Source of the DNA: Verrucomicrobiota bacterium
GTDB lineage: Bacteria > Verrucomicrobiota > Verrucomicrobiia > Opitutales > Opitutaceae
Assembly (NCBI GenBank): GCA_025362555.1
Contig: JANYFP010000341.1
Coordinates: 1-32,503, forward strand
Direction of reading: 5' to 3'
DNA length: 32,503 nt
Under the pieces are notes generated by a model. The model was not told the DNA's origin. It worked only from the letters and a program-made list of their open reading frames with translations, and made no database searches. Positions 19,057 to 27,465 of the stretch are shown piece by piece; positions within the stretch are counted from its first letter, which is position 1, and every line of letters begins with the position of its first letter. The translations under genes and the position numbers were made by a program.

Positions 19057-20469
19057 ATGCTCTTCGATTCTTTCAATTATTGGCTCTTCTTTGGACTGAC
19101 CATTGTCGTCCTCGCCGCCCTGGCGGATCGTGCGGCGCGGATCGGCTTGGTGCTATTCAGTTTCGTTTTCTATTCCTTTTGGAATCCTTGGTTCACCCTC
19201 CTGCTCGGCGGCTCCATTCTCGCGAATTTTCTTTTCGGCCTTTGGATCGATCAAGCCGCTGAGTCGCGACGACGTACTGCCCTGATTGCCGCGATCATCT
19301 TCAACCTATCCCTGCTGTCCTTCTTCAAGTACTATGGATTCCTGGTAGGCGCGCTCGGGCAGTTGTTCCGCTTTGATCCGCATTCGATTCTACTCCACAT
19401 TATTTTGCCTGTCGGGATCAGTTTTATCACGTTTGAAGGGATTGCATACGCAGTGGATGTCTACCGCCGCGATACACCCGCAGTGCGAAATCTGACGAAC
19501 TTCGCGGTCTTCATGTCGTTTTTCCCGCATCTGGTGGCAGGGCCGATTATTCGCCCGGCGCATTTCTTTCCTCAATTGGCCACGCGAAAACCGCTGTCAA
19601 ATCCCGACGTGAAGTGGGGCGTGCTTCAAATCAGCAAAGGCTTGGTTAAGAAAATCGTCTTCGCTGATTTCTTCGGTCCAATCGCCAACGCGTATTTTTC
19701 CCACGGAACCTACAACAACCAAACTGTTCCGGCGGTCTGCGGAGTTTTGGCATTTTCACTGCAAATCTATTTCGATTTTGCAGGCTACACCGACATCGCC
19801 CGGGGCTGCGCCCGGCTGCTCGGGTATGAGTTTCCGCCCAATTTCGAACGGCCCTATCTCAGCGAAAACATCACCGACTTCTGGCGTCGGTGGCACATCT
19901 CCCTTTCCAGCTGGCTCCGGGACTACCTCTATATTCCGCTGGGCGGAAACAGAAATGGGCTCGCCCGAACCTACATTAATATTATCATTGTCATGACCCT
20001 CGGTGGCTTATGGCACGGGGCGAGTTGGAATTTCGCGCTCTGGGGGCTTTTTCACGGCTCGCTGCTTCTGCTCCACCGCCTGTGGATCAACTCCACCAAA
20101 GGATGGATTGGCCCGCGATGGCAGACCAATTGGTTCATTCGATCTGGCGCCGTGATCCTGACTTTTGCCTTGGTTTCAATCGGCTGGATCCCCTTTCGCG
20201 CCGCAGATTTTCCTTCAACGCTCAAAACACTCACTGAACTCGGATCGGGCGATATCCTGCAATTCCTCCGGAGCACGCCAGCCTTTCTCGTCCTGGCCCT
20301 CATCCCCCTGACCTATTGCCTCGGCGATTCCAGACGGAAAATCGAAAACTGGCTAAGTAATCGCGCCACGCTTTTTACCGTGGCCATCGTCACCACCCTG
20401 CTCTTGATCATTGTCACTCTCTTCGGGCAGTTTGGCCTGCAAGTTCCATTCATCTATTTCCAATTCTAA
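19057..20469 (+). CDS. MBOAT family membrane O-acyltransferase (AlgI-like)
   Basis: LPVGISFITFEGIAYAVDVYRRD, DFWRRWHISLSSWLRDYLYIPLGGNR, GGLWHGASWNFALWGLFHG (MBOAT His). Confidence 0.94.
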   Translation: MLFDSFNYWLFFGLTIVVLAALADRAARIGLVLFSFVFYSFWNPWFTLLLGGSILANFLFGLWIDQAAESRRRTALIAAIIFNLSLLSFFKYYGFLVGALGQLFRFDPHSILLHIILPVGISFITFEGIAYAVDVYRRDTPAVRNLTNFAVFMSFFPHLVAGPIIRPAHFFPQLATRKPLSNPDVKWGVLQISKGLVKKIVFADFFGPIANAYFSHGTYNNQTVPAVCGVLAFSLQIYFDFAGYTDIARGCARLLGYEFPPNFERPYLSENITDFWRRWHISLSSWLRDYLYIPLGGNRNGLARTYINIIIVMTLGGLWHGASWNFALWGLFHGSLLLLHRLWINSTKGWIGPRWQTNWFIRSGAVILTFALVSIGWIPFRAADFPSTLKTLTELGSGDILQFLRSTPAFLVLALIPLTYCLGDSRRKIENWLSNRATLFTVAIVTTLLLIIVTLFGQFGLQVPFIYFQF

Positions 20470-20529
20470 CCGGACTCGCTGCCGACTCCAAGCTCTCCCA
20501 CCCGCTCCTCACCACTCCTCCTTTCAACT

Positions 20530-21471
20530 ATGTCCGATAACCTCTCATTGAGCGTCGTGGTTCCGGTTTTTCGCGAAGAGAAGAACATACCCCAGTTCTT
20601 GCTCACGGTGATTCCCATCATCAGTCAGCTGACTTCCGATTACGAAATCGTCTTTGCCCTGGATCCGTCACCGGATCGCTCGGAAGAAATTATCTTGGCC
20701 GAGCATCAACGCGACCCACGCGTGAAGCTGCTCAAATTCTCCCGCCGCGTTGGTCAACCCATGGCAACTTTGGCTGGGCTCCAATATTCCAAGGGCTCCG
20801 TCGTCGTGGTCATGGATGTCGACCTCCAGGATCCGCCAGAACTTATTTTGGAAATGGTCGCAAAATGGCGCCAAGGCTACGACGTGGTTTATGCTCAACG
20901 TCGAACCCGGGAAGGTGAACCACTCATCCGCAAGGCGGTCGCCCGCCTCGCCTATTGGATCATTCGCCGGATCGCCGAGGTCGATATTCCGGAAAACACC
21001 GGCGATTTCCGCCTGATGAGCCGTCGCGTGGTGAACGAAATCAACCGCCTTAAGGAATGCCACGGATTTCTCCGTGGACTCGTGGCGCTGGTTGGCTTCC
21101 GCCAAATTGCGATCCCGTTCGACCGACCCGCGCGCTTTGCCGGCGACACCAATTATCCCATGATTGGATCGATCAGAATCGGACTCAACGGCCTTTTGTG
21201 TTTTTCCAACGCCGCCCTCAAACTCAGTTCGATCATGGGGTTTGCCACGGCCGGCTTTTCCTTCCTCTTGACGGCGATCTATCTCGTCCTGAAATTCATC
21301 GGCTATCCGATTCTCTGGGGCAATCCCACCATGGTCATCCTCATCACTTTTATCGGTGGGGTGCAGTTGATCAGCATCGGCATCCTCGGCGAATACATCG
21401 CCCGAATCTACGACGAAGTCCGGGCCCGTCCGAAATATATTGTAGATCGCGCCGAAGGTTTCAAAAATTGA
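20530..21471 (+). CDS. GtrB/DPM-like GT2 glycosyltransferase with two C-terminal TM helices (polyprenyl-phosphate glycosyltransferase)
   Basis: LSVVVPVFREEKNIPQFL, VVVMDVDLQDPPELI, NTGDFRLMSRRVV, two C-terminal hydrophobic segments then GEYIARIYDEVRARPKYIV. Confidence 0.9.
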   Translation: MSDNLSLSVVVPVFREEKNIPQFLLTVIPIISQLTSDYEIVFALDPSPDRSEEIILAEHQRDPRVKLLKFSRRVGQPMATLAGLQYSKGSVVVVMDVDLQDPPELILEMVAKWRQGYDVVYAQRRTREGEPLIRKAVARLAYWIIRRIAEVDIPENTGDFRLMSRRVVNEINRLKECHGFLRGLVALVGFRQIAIPFDRPARFAGDTNYPMIGSIRIGLNGLLCFSNAALKLSSIMGFATAGFSFLLTAIYLVLKFIGYPILWGNPTMVILITFIGGVQLISIGILGEYIARIYDEVRARPKYIVDRAEGFKN

Positions 21472-21477
21472 AGTTCT

Positions 21478-22221
21478 ATGTCTACTGCGAGCAAATGGCC
21501 CAAGATTCTTCCTCCACTAACGGCGGAACAAAAGCGCATCAGTGACGAATTCGTTAAGCTCTGGCATGAAGTGTTGCCGAATCGCTATGGCGTCCTTGAG
21601 GTCTTCAACCATAATTTTCCGGTCAAGTATTCACCGAAGGAATTCAAAACGACGTTGGAAATCGGCGCTGGTTTGGGGGAGCACTTCACCTACGAAAAGC
21701 TCACGCCCGAACAGGAGGAAAATTATTACGCCAATGAATTCCGGGAAAACATGGCGGCCGAAATCAAGCAACGATTTCCCCAAATCAAAACCGTGGTGGC
21801 TGATTGCCAGCAACGCCTGAATTTCGCCGACGGCTTTTTCGACCGGATCATCGCCGTCCATGTGCTGGAGCATCTGCCGAATCTCCCCGCCGCAATTCGC
21901 GAAGCCTATCGCCTGATCAACCGGGACAAGGGACGCTTACTGATCGTCATTCCTTGCGAAGGAAGCCCCCCTTATGCGCTCGCCCGAAAGATTTCGGCCG
22001 AACGGGTCTACAAAAAACGCTTCGGCGGCTCCTACAAATGGTTTTATACCCGCGAGCACATCAACCTCCCGCCGGAAATTTTCGCTGAACTCGACCCCTA
22101 CTTCACAGTTGAGGAGCGAAGCTTTTTCCCTCTTCCATTCCTCCCCTTCGTCTTTACCAACTTGGTCATTGGCCTCAGCCTGATCCCGCGCCCGATCCCG
22201 TTGGCTACGGCTCAGACATAA
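21478..22221 (+). CDS. SAM-dependent methyltransferase
   Basis: TLEIGAGLGEHF, FDRIIAVHVLEHLPNLPAAIREAYRLI, GRLLIVIPCEG. Confidence 0.82.
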   Translation: MSTASKWPKILPPLTAEQKRISDEFVKLWHEVLPNRYGVLEVFNHNFPVKYSPKEFKTTLEIGAGLGEHFTYEKLTPEQEENYYANEFRENMAAEIKQRFPQIKTVVADCQQRLNFADGFFDRIIAVHVLEHLPNLPAAIREAYRLINRDKGRLLIVIPCEGSPPYALARKISAERVYKKRFGGSYKWFYTREHINLPPEIFAELDPYFTVEERSFFPLPFLPFVFTNLVIGLSLIPRPIPLATAQT

Positions 22222-22332
22222 TCTACTCAGTACCTGAAGACCTCTGATGCTGCCGCAGGTCAGAGTCATTGGGATGCCGTCCTAATGAAGCCGGGGAACC
22301 CGAAGCATAATCATCTCTTACGTCGCAACGCC

Positions 22333-23220
22333 ATGACCCAGCTCAACTCCTTTCCTTGGCCATCACCTCCGGGAACCGCTGCCGCGCCCCGATGGTCCGG
22401 AGCAAGGTTTGAATTCGAAGGCCAAAACGTTCGCGTGTTGGCCTATGAAGTGGGGACCAGTCATTGGAGTGACGATTTGACTTCTTTGCATGAGGCCGAG
22501 GCCGGGCAAGATCATCCGATCGACCGCGCTTCGCGTCGACTCGCAGTCGCCAGCATGGCCCGACTCAAAGCCGATGACCCCATCGTATTGGATGTGGGCT
22601 GCTCTTCTGGTTTTGTTTTGGAATATCTTCGTCTGGCAATCCCTCGGGCCAGTCTGATCGGCGCCGACTATCTGCGCGGACCACTCGAGAGCTTGGCCGT
22701 GCGAATGCCCGATATCCCAATTTTGCAATTCGACCTCCGACGGTGCCCCCTACCGAGCGCCTGTGTGGATGGAGTGACTTGTCTGAATGTCCTGGAGCAC
22801 ATCGATGATCACGAGCAGGCAATGGCGGAAATCTACCGCATTCTAAAACCCGGCGGTATCGCTCATATCGAAGTACCAGCGGGACCGACACTCTACGATA
22901 TTTACGATGAATATCTCCTGCACCATCGGCGCTACCAGCAACGGGAACTGATCGCGTTAGCGCAGAAAACCGGATTCAAAGTCGAGAAAGCCACCCACCT
23001 TGGTTTCTCCGTTTTCGCGGCATTTTGGTGGGTGAAACGTCGCAATCGAAAAAAGATGCATCTGCCAAAAGCGGTTAAAGAGCGATTAGTTGCAGATCAA
23101 ATCCGGGCCACCCGGGTAAGCAGCCTTTTCGCTGCAGTCATCAAACTCGAGACACTCGTCGGGCAATATCTGTCGTATCCTTGGGGTATTCGCTGCGTCT
23201 GCGTGCTAAGAAAGCAATAA
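22333..23220 (+). CDS. SAM-dependent methyltransferase
   Basis: VLDVGCSSGFVLEYL, VTCLNVLEHIDDHEQAMAEIYRILKPGGIAHIEVP. Start likely ATG 22333 (MTQLNSFPW); alternative ATG 22285. Confidence 0.83.
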   Translation: MTQLNSFPWPSPPGTAAAPRWSGARFEFEGQNVRVLAYEVGTSHWSDDLTSLHEAEAGQDHPIDRASRRLAVASMARLKADDPIVLDVGCSSGFVLEYLRLAIPRASLIGADYLRGPLESLAVRMPDIPILQFDLRRCPLPSACVDGVTCLNVLEHIDDHEQAMAEIYRILKPGGIAHIEVPAGPTLYDIYDEYLLHHRRYQQRELIALAQKTGFKVEKATHLGFSVFAAFWWVKRRNRKKMHLPKAVKERLVADQIRATRVSSLFAAVIKLETLVGQYLSYPWGIRCVCVLRKQ

Positions 23221-23401
23221 TCCTACCGCTCCCACCTCGTCTCCCCGGTAATTTCAACGTTACTCCACCCGGCTGAGAATTCCAATCCAGCCGCATTTTC
23301 GGTGAGGCAACAGCACGAGTCTGGCGAGGAAGAGGAAAACGATTTCCCCCAGCCTCCAAAAGCTCGTTGCCGAAAGCCCGCCCCGACCGCAATTTTTACC
23401 A

Positions 23402-24730
23402 ATGAAACTCGAGCAGGCACTCATTCTCTGCGGTGGCAAAGGTACCCGTTTGGGTGAGCGTGCGCGGAACTTGCCCAAACCGCTCATTCCCGTGGGCGGC
23501 CGCCCCGTCTTGGATCATATCATGGATGCGCTTCAAGCTGCCGGCGTCACCCAATTTATCCTCGCCGCGGGACATTTGGGCGAAACCATCACCGAGCACT
23601 ATCGAACTCACCCGCGGGAAAACTGCACTATCGAGGTGTTGATTGAGCCTGGCCCTCTCGGCACCGCTGGAGCGGTTCAGTTTGCCGCCGACCGACTCGG
23701 GGAGAACTTCGTTTTGGCCTATGGCGATGTCTTCATTGATTTTGAGTTGCGCCCGATGCTCGCCGCGCACGCGCAACATGCGCCACTCGGAACCCTGCTG
23801 GTGCGCGCCAGTGACCACCCGTGGGATTCCCACCTCATTGATCGCGCCGAATCGGGACTAGTGCGGGAATTTATCCATGAGCATCAGCCCGGGCGCCGCT
23901 ACCAAAACTTGGCCAATGCGGCCGTGTATATCCTGAACAAAAGTATCCTGAAATATATTCCGACCGATCGGGCCACCGACTTTGGGGCCAACATTTTTCC
24001 CGCAGTGCTAAAGGCCGGTGAAGCACTGCGAACCTATGCCCTTCCCGAGGAAGGCTTCGTCAAAGACATGGGCACCCCAGATCGTTTGGCGGCCGTTGAA
24101 CAATATCTTCAGGAACGAACCCTGGCCCGTGAGGCCGCTGCCGCCCCGCGGCCGATCACCACGGTGCTCCTCGATCGGGATGGAGTGCTCAATATCGATA
24201 GTGACTTGATCGATCGAGTCGAGCGCCTCGAAATGCTACCCGGCGCCGCCGAGGCCGTCGCTCTCCTCACTCAATCCGGCATCCATTGCTACGTAATTAC
24301 CAACCAACCCGTCGTTGCCCGCGGTTTGTGCACCGAGGATTCACTCCGTCAAATCCACACCCATTTGGAAAACGAAGTCGCTCGCGCCGGCGGAAAGTTG
24401 GAAGGCATCTATTACTGTCCCCATCACCCCGAAACTCACCACGACGAAGGCATCGCCGACCTCCGGCGCGGCTGTCGATGCCGCAAGCCAGCACCCGGCC
24501 TCATTTTCCAGGCCCAACGCGAACATGGCTTTGAGCTCGGCGGCGCGGTGATGGTCGGCGACCGTTCCACCGATATCCGCGCTGGCCGTGCCGCCGGACT
24601 ACGGACGATCTTGGTTGGGTCGGAAGAGCAACGGCAACGCGAGGCAGTGAAAGCTGCAGCCGACGCCCAATTTTCCTCCCTGCTCGCTTTTGCAAAAGCA
24701 ATCATTACGGATCAAAACCCATTTAAATGA
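23402..24730 (+). CDS. Bifunctional heptose-1-P nucleotidyltransferase (HddC-like) / D,D-heptose-1,7-bisphosphate phosphatase (GmhB-like)
   Basis: ALILCGGKGTRLGERARNLPKPLIPVGGRPVLDHIM (NTP transferase), then LLDRDGVLNID...VITNQPVVARG...YYCPHHPETHHDEG...GCRCRKPAPG...MVGDRSTDIRAGRAAG (HAD GmhB type with Cys/His zinc loop). Confidence 0.9.
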   Translation: MKLEQALILCGGKGTRLGERARNLPKPLIPVGGRPVLDHIMDALQAAGVTQFILAAGHLGETITEHYRTHPRENCTIEVLIEPGPLGTAGAVQFAADRLGENFVLAYGDVFIDFELRPMLAAHAQHAPLGTLLVRASDHPWDSHLIDRAESGLVREFIHEHQPGRRYQNLANAAVYILNKSILKYIPTDRATDFGANIFPAVLKAGEALRTYALPEEGFVKDMGTPDRLAAVEQYLQERTLAREAAAAPRPITTVLLDRDGVLNIDSDLIDRVERLEMLPGAAEAVALLTQSGIHCYVITNQPVVARGLCTEDSLRQIHTHLENEVARAGGKLEGIYYCPHHPETHHDEGIADLRRGCRCRKPAPGLIFQAQREHGFELGGAVMVGDRSTDIRAGRAAGLRTILVGSEEQRQREAVKAAADAQFSSLLAFAKAIITDQNPFK

Positions 24731-25713
24731 TTATTTCAAAAACCCCTTTTCGTATCAGCTTCTGCGGTGGTGGCTCGGACCTGGCGGAATTCTATCGGCG
24801 CGCGGGGTATGGTGCAGTGGTCAGCACCGCGATCGACAAATTCGCCTACATTGCCTTGCACCGTTTCTTCGAAAACAAGTTTGTCCTGAAATATTCCCAA
24901 ACCGAGGTGAGTGATGACGTGGCTTCGATCAAGCACCCGCTGATTCGCGAATGCCTCCTGCACACCAAGACTACCGAACCACTCGAGATTACCAGCTTTG
25001 CTGACATCCCCTCCAGCGGTAGCGGTCTTGGCAGCTCCTCGGCCTTTTCGGTGGGTCTCATCAATGCCTTGCTGGCCCAACAAGGCCGCATGCCGTCCCA
25101 CGAAATGTGCGCTGACGGCGCCTGTCAGGTGGAAATTGAACGCCTTCACGAACCAATCGGCAAACAGGATCAATATGCCGCAGCGTATGGCGGTCTGAAT
25201 TACATTCGTTTCAACGCAGACGGCAGCGTCCACGTCGACCCGATCATCATGCGTCGGGAGAAACACCAGGCGTTGACGAATCACTTGGTGATGTTCTACA
25301 CCGGCATCACCCGCAAAGCGTCGAGCATCCTTTCCGAGCAAAAAAACAACTTGTCAAACAACGAGGCGCGCTACCAGACGATGTGCGCGATGCGCGATCA
25401 AGCTGATCGCTTGCGCGAAGAACTTTCGGAAGGTCGGATCGAGGCCGTCGGTTCGCTGATGCATGAAGGCTGGTTGCTAAAGAAACAAATGGCCTCGGGA
25501 GTCAGCAGTCCCCACTTGGACGAAATTTATGCACGCGCCCTCGCCGCCGGCGCTACCGGTGGAAAGCTCTTAGGCGCCGGTGGTGGCGGGTTTTTCCTCT
25601 TTTATTGCGCACCCGAGCAGCGTCCGGCACTCATTGCCGCATTGTCCGACCTGCGGCACATCGACTTTCAGCTGGAACGACAAGGCACCCGCATCATCTA
25701 CGTGGACTACTAA
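24727..25713 (+). CDS. hddA: GHMP kinase, D-glycero-D-manno-heptose 7-phosphate kinase (HddA-like)
   Basis: MIISKTPFRISFCGGGSDLAEFY, PSSGSGLGSSSAFSVGLINAL, GATGGKLLGAGGGGFFLFY; ATGA overlap with upstream gene. Confidence 0.9.
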   Translation: MIISKTPFRISFCGGGSDLAEFYRRAGYGAVVSTAIDKFAYIALHRFFENKFVLKYSQTEVSDDVASIKHPLIRECLLHTKTTEPLEITSFADIPSSGSGLGSSSAFSVGLINALLAQQGRMPSHEMCADGACQVEIERLHEPIGKQDQYAAAYGGLNYIRFNADGSVHVDPIIMRREKHQALTNHLVMFYTGITRKASSILSEQKNNLSNNEARYQTMCAMRDQADRLREELSEGRIEAVGSLMHEGWLLKKQMASGVSSPHLDEIYARALAAGATGGKLLGAGGGGFFLFYCAPEQRPALIAALSDLRHIDFQLERQGTRIIYVDY

Positions 25714-25718
25714 CCCTC

Positions 25719-26294
25719 ATGCCCGATATCCAAAAACTTTCCCTGGATTACTTCGCCCGCCTGCAAACCATGCTCGCTGCGGTGGACACGTCCGCCATCG
25801 CGCGCGTTGCGGACGTACTTTATACGGCGTGGAGCCAGAGCAACACGGTTTACGTCGTCGGCAATGGCGGCAGTGCCGCCACCGCCTCGCACATGGCCTG
25901 CGATCTCAGCAAAGGAACCTCAGCGCCGGGCCGCAACCGTCTCCGCGTCGTGAGTCTGGCCGACAATGTCGCGTGGCTCACCGCCATCGGCAACGACATC
26001 GATTACCACAGTATCTTCACCGAACCGCTCGAAAATCAATTTCGCCCCGACGACGTGTTGTTGGCCATTTCCGCCAGCGGCAATTCGCCGAATATCGTGA
26101 AAGCCGTGGAATGGGCGAACGCGCATAGCGGCAAGACCATCGCGTTCTGCGGATTCAGCGGCGGACGAATCAATGATATCGCCCACGTTTCAGTTCACTT
26201 CCCTAGCCGAGATTACGGTCCGGTCGAAGATGGTCACCTGATCCTCAATCACATCTTGGTCGAATACCTCCGGGCTAAAATCCACGCATCTTGA
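25719..26294 (+). CDS. gmhA: Phosphoheptose isomerase (SIS domain, GmhA-like)
   Basis: VYVVGNGGSAATASHMACDLSKGT, LLAISASGNSPNIVKAVEWA, EDGHLILNHILVEYL. Start ATG 25719 (MPDIQKLSLDYF), not 25605. Confidence 0.9.
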   Translation: MPDIQKLSLDYFARLQTMLAAVDTSAIARVADVLYTAWSQSNTVYVVGNGGSAATASHMACDLSKGTSAPGRNRLRVVSLADNVAWLTAIGNDIDYHSIFTEPLENQFRPDDVLLAISASGNSPNIVKAVEWANAHSGKTIAFCGFSGGRINDIAHVSVHFPSRDYGPVEDGHLILNHILVEYLRAKIHAS

Positions 26295-27256
26295 ATATTC
26301 CAAAGACCGCACTCGTCACGGGTGGCGCCGGCTTTATCGGCTCCCACGTCGTCGATCACCTCCTCTCACTTGGCTCAGAGGTAATTGTCTACGACAATTT
26401 CTCCACCGGTTATCAGATCAATCTCGCCGGCCAGGCGGCCAATCCCAAGTTGCGCATCGTCCGCGGCGACACCTTGGATCTTCCCTCGCTGGAAACGGCG
26501 ATGAAAGGCGCGGATACCGTATTCCATTTTCAAGCCAACGCGGATGTCCGCGGCGGCATTAAGCAGACGCGAATCGACCTGGAACAAAACACGATCAGCA
26601 CCTGGAACGTGCTCGATGCGATGCGCACGACCGATGCGAAGACGTTGGTTTTCGCCAGCAGCGCCACCGTTTACGGCGAACCCGATATCTTCCCGACGCC
26701 GGAAAACATTCCGCTGATTCAAACCTCACTTTACGGCGCGAGCAAAGCTGCCGGTGAATGCATGATTCAAGCGTACGCCGAATACTTTGGCTTACGCACG
26801 TTGTGCTTTCGTTTCGTTAGTTGGATCGGACCACGCTACAGTCACGGCGTCGTGGTTGATTTTCTGAAGAAGCTCCGCGCCAACCCGCAGGAACTTGAGA
26901 TTCTCGGCGATGGCAACCAGCAGAAATCTTATCTCGATGTGCGTGACGGCATCGCGGGCATCTTCTTGGCGTTGGCAAAAGCCGAGAGCCCAAAGTCCAT
27001 TTTCAATCTCGGCCATGACGACTTCATCAACGTGCTGGAGGTCGCGCGCATGGTGATTGAAGAAGCTGGTTTAAAAGACGTTTCCCTTCGCACGACCGGT
27101 GGCAAACGCGGTTGGCTCGGGGATAGTCCGACCGTTCATTTAGACACGGAGCGTATGAAGCAAATCGGGTGGGCGCCAAAAATCCCCATTGAATCCGGCA
27201 TCCGCGCTACCGTCCGACATTTGATCGAGAACCCCGCGCTGTTCACGCGCGGTTGA
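26291..27256 (+). CDS. NAD-dependent sugar nucleotide epimerase/dehydratase (GalE-like SDR)
   Basis: ALVTGGAGFIGSHVVDHLLSLGSEVIVYDNFSTG, FASSATVYGEP, SLYGASKAAGE (YxxxK); TTG start overlapping the gmhA stop (TTGA). Confidence 0.88.
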   Translation: MNIPKTALVTGGAGFIGSHVVDHLLSLGSEVIVYDNFSTGYQINLAGQAANPKLRIVRGDTLDLPSLETAMKGADTVFHFQANADVRGGIKQTRIDLEQNTISTWNVLDAMRTTDAKTLVFASSATVYGEPDIFPTPENIPLIQTSLYGASKAAGECMIQAYAEYFGLRTLCFRFVSWIGPRYSHGVVVDFLKKLRANPQELEILGDGNQQKSYLDVRDGIAGIFLALAKAESPKSIFNLGHDDFINVLEVARMVIEEAGLKDVSLRTTGGKRGWLGDSPTVHLDTERMKQIGWAPKIPIESGIRATVRHLIENPALFTRG

Positions 27257-27273
27257 TGAATCGTGAGGTGGCA

Positions 27274-27416
27274 GGGGCGATTGCCCCCATCACCCGGCGC
27301 TATGCCCTATTCTCGTGGTAGGGCGCGGACTCTGCTCCGCGCCGGGTTACATTAAAATGCAATCCTGTTGCCGCTTCGATTTGCGGCCGAATGTAACCCT
27401 GTCCAGGAGGACAGGG
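27274..27416. repeat. Cluster of short inverted repeats/hairpins between convergent genes; possible bidirectional terminator and/or dispersed palindromic element
   Basis: ggggc-N4-gcccc 27274-27287; ggcgcgga-N6-tccgcgcc 27322-27343; gggttacatt/aatgtaaccc 27344-27353/27390-27399; ccctgtcc-agga-ggacaggg 27397-27416. Confidence 0.75.
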
Positions 27417-27465
27417 AGGTTTGAGAAAACGTCAGTAGCATGCCAAACATACCGCGCGGGCGCAT

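Noticed and set aside
22234-22264. Short inverted repeats (gacct/aggtc and ctctga/tcagag) in the spacer between the two methyltransferases
   Set aside because: Arms of 5-6 bp, mutually exclusive and without a U-tract; too weak to call a terminator or riboswitch.
23221-23401. Minus-strand ORFs in the 180-nt gap before the HddC-GmhB gene
   Set aside because: They run into the flanking + strand genes, have no motifs, and are probably chance; the gap may simply carry a promoter that I cannot identify with confidence.
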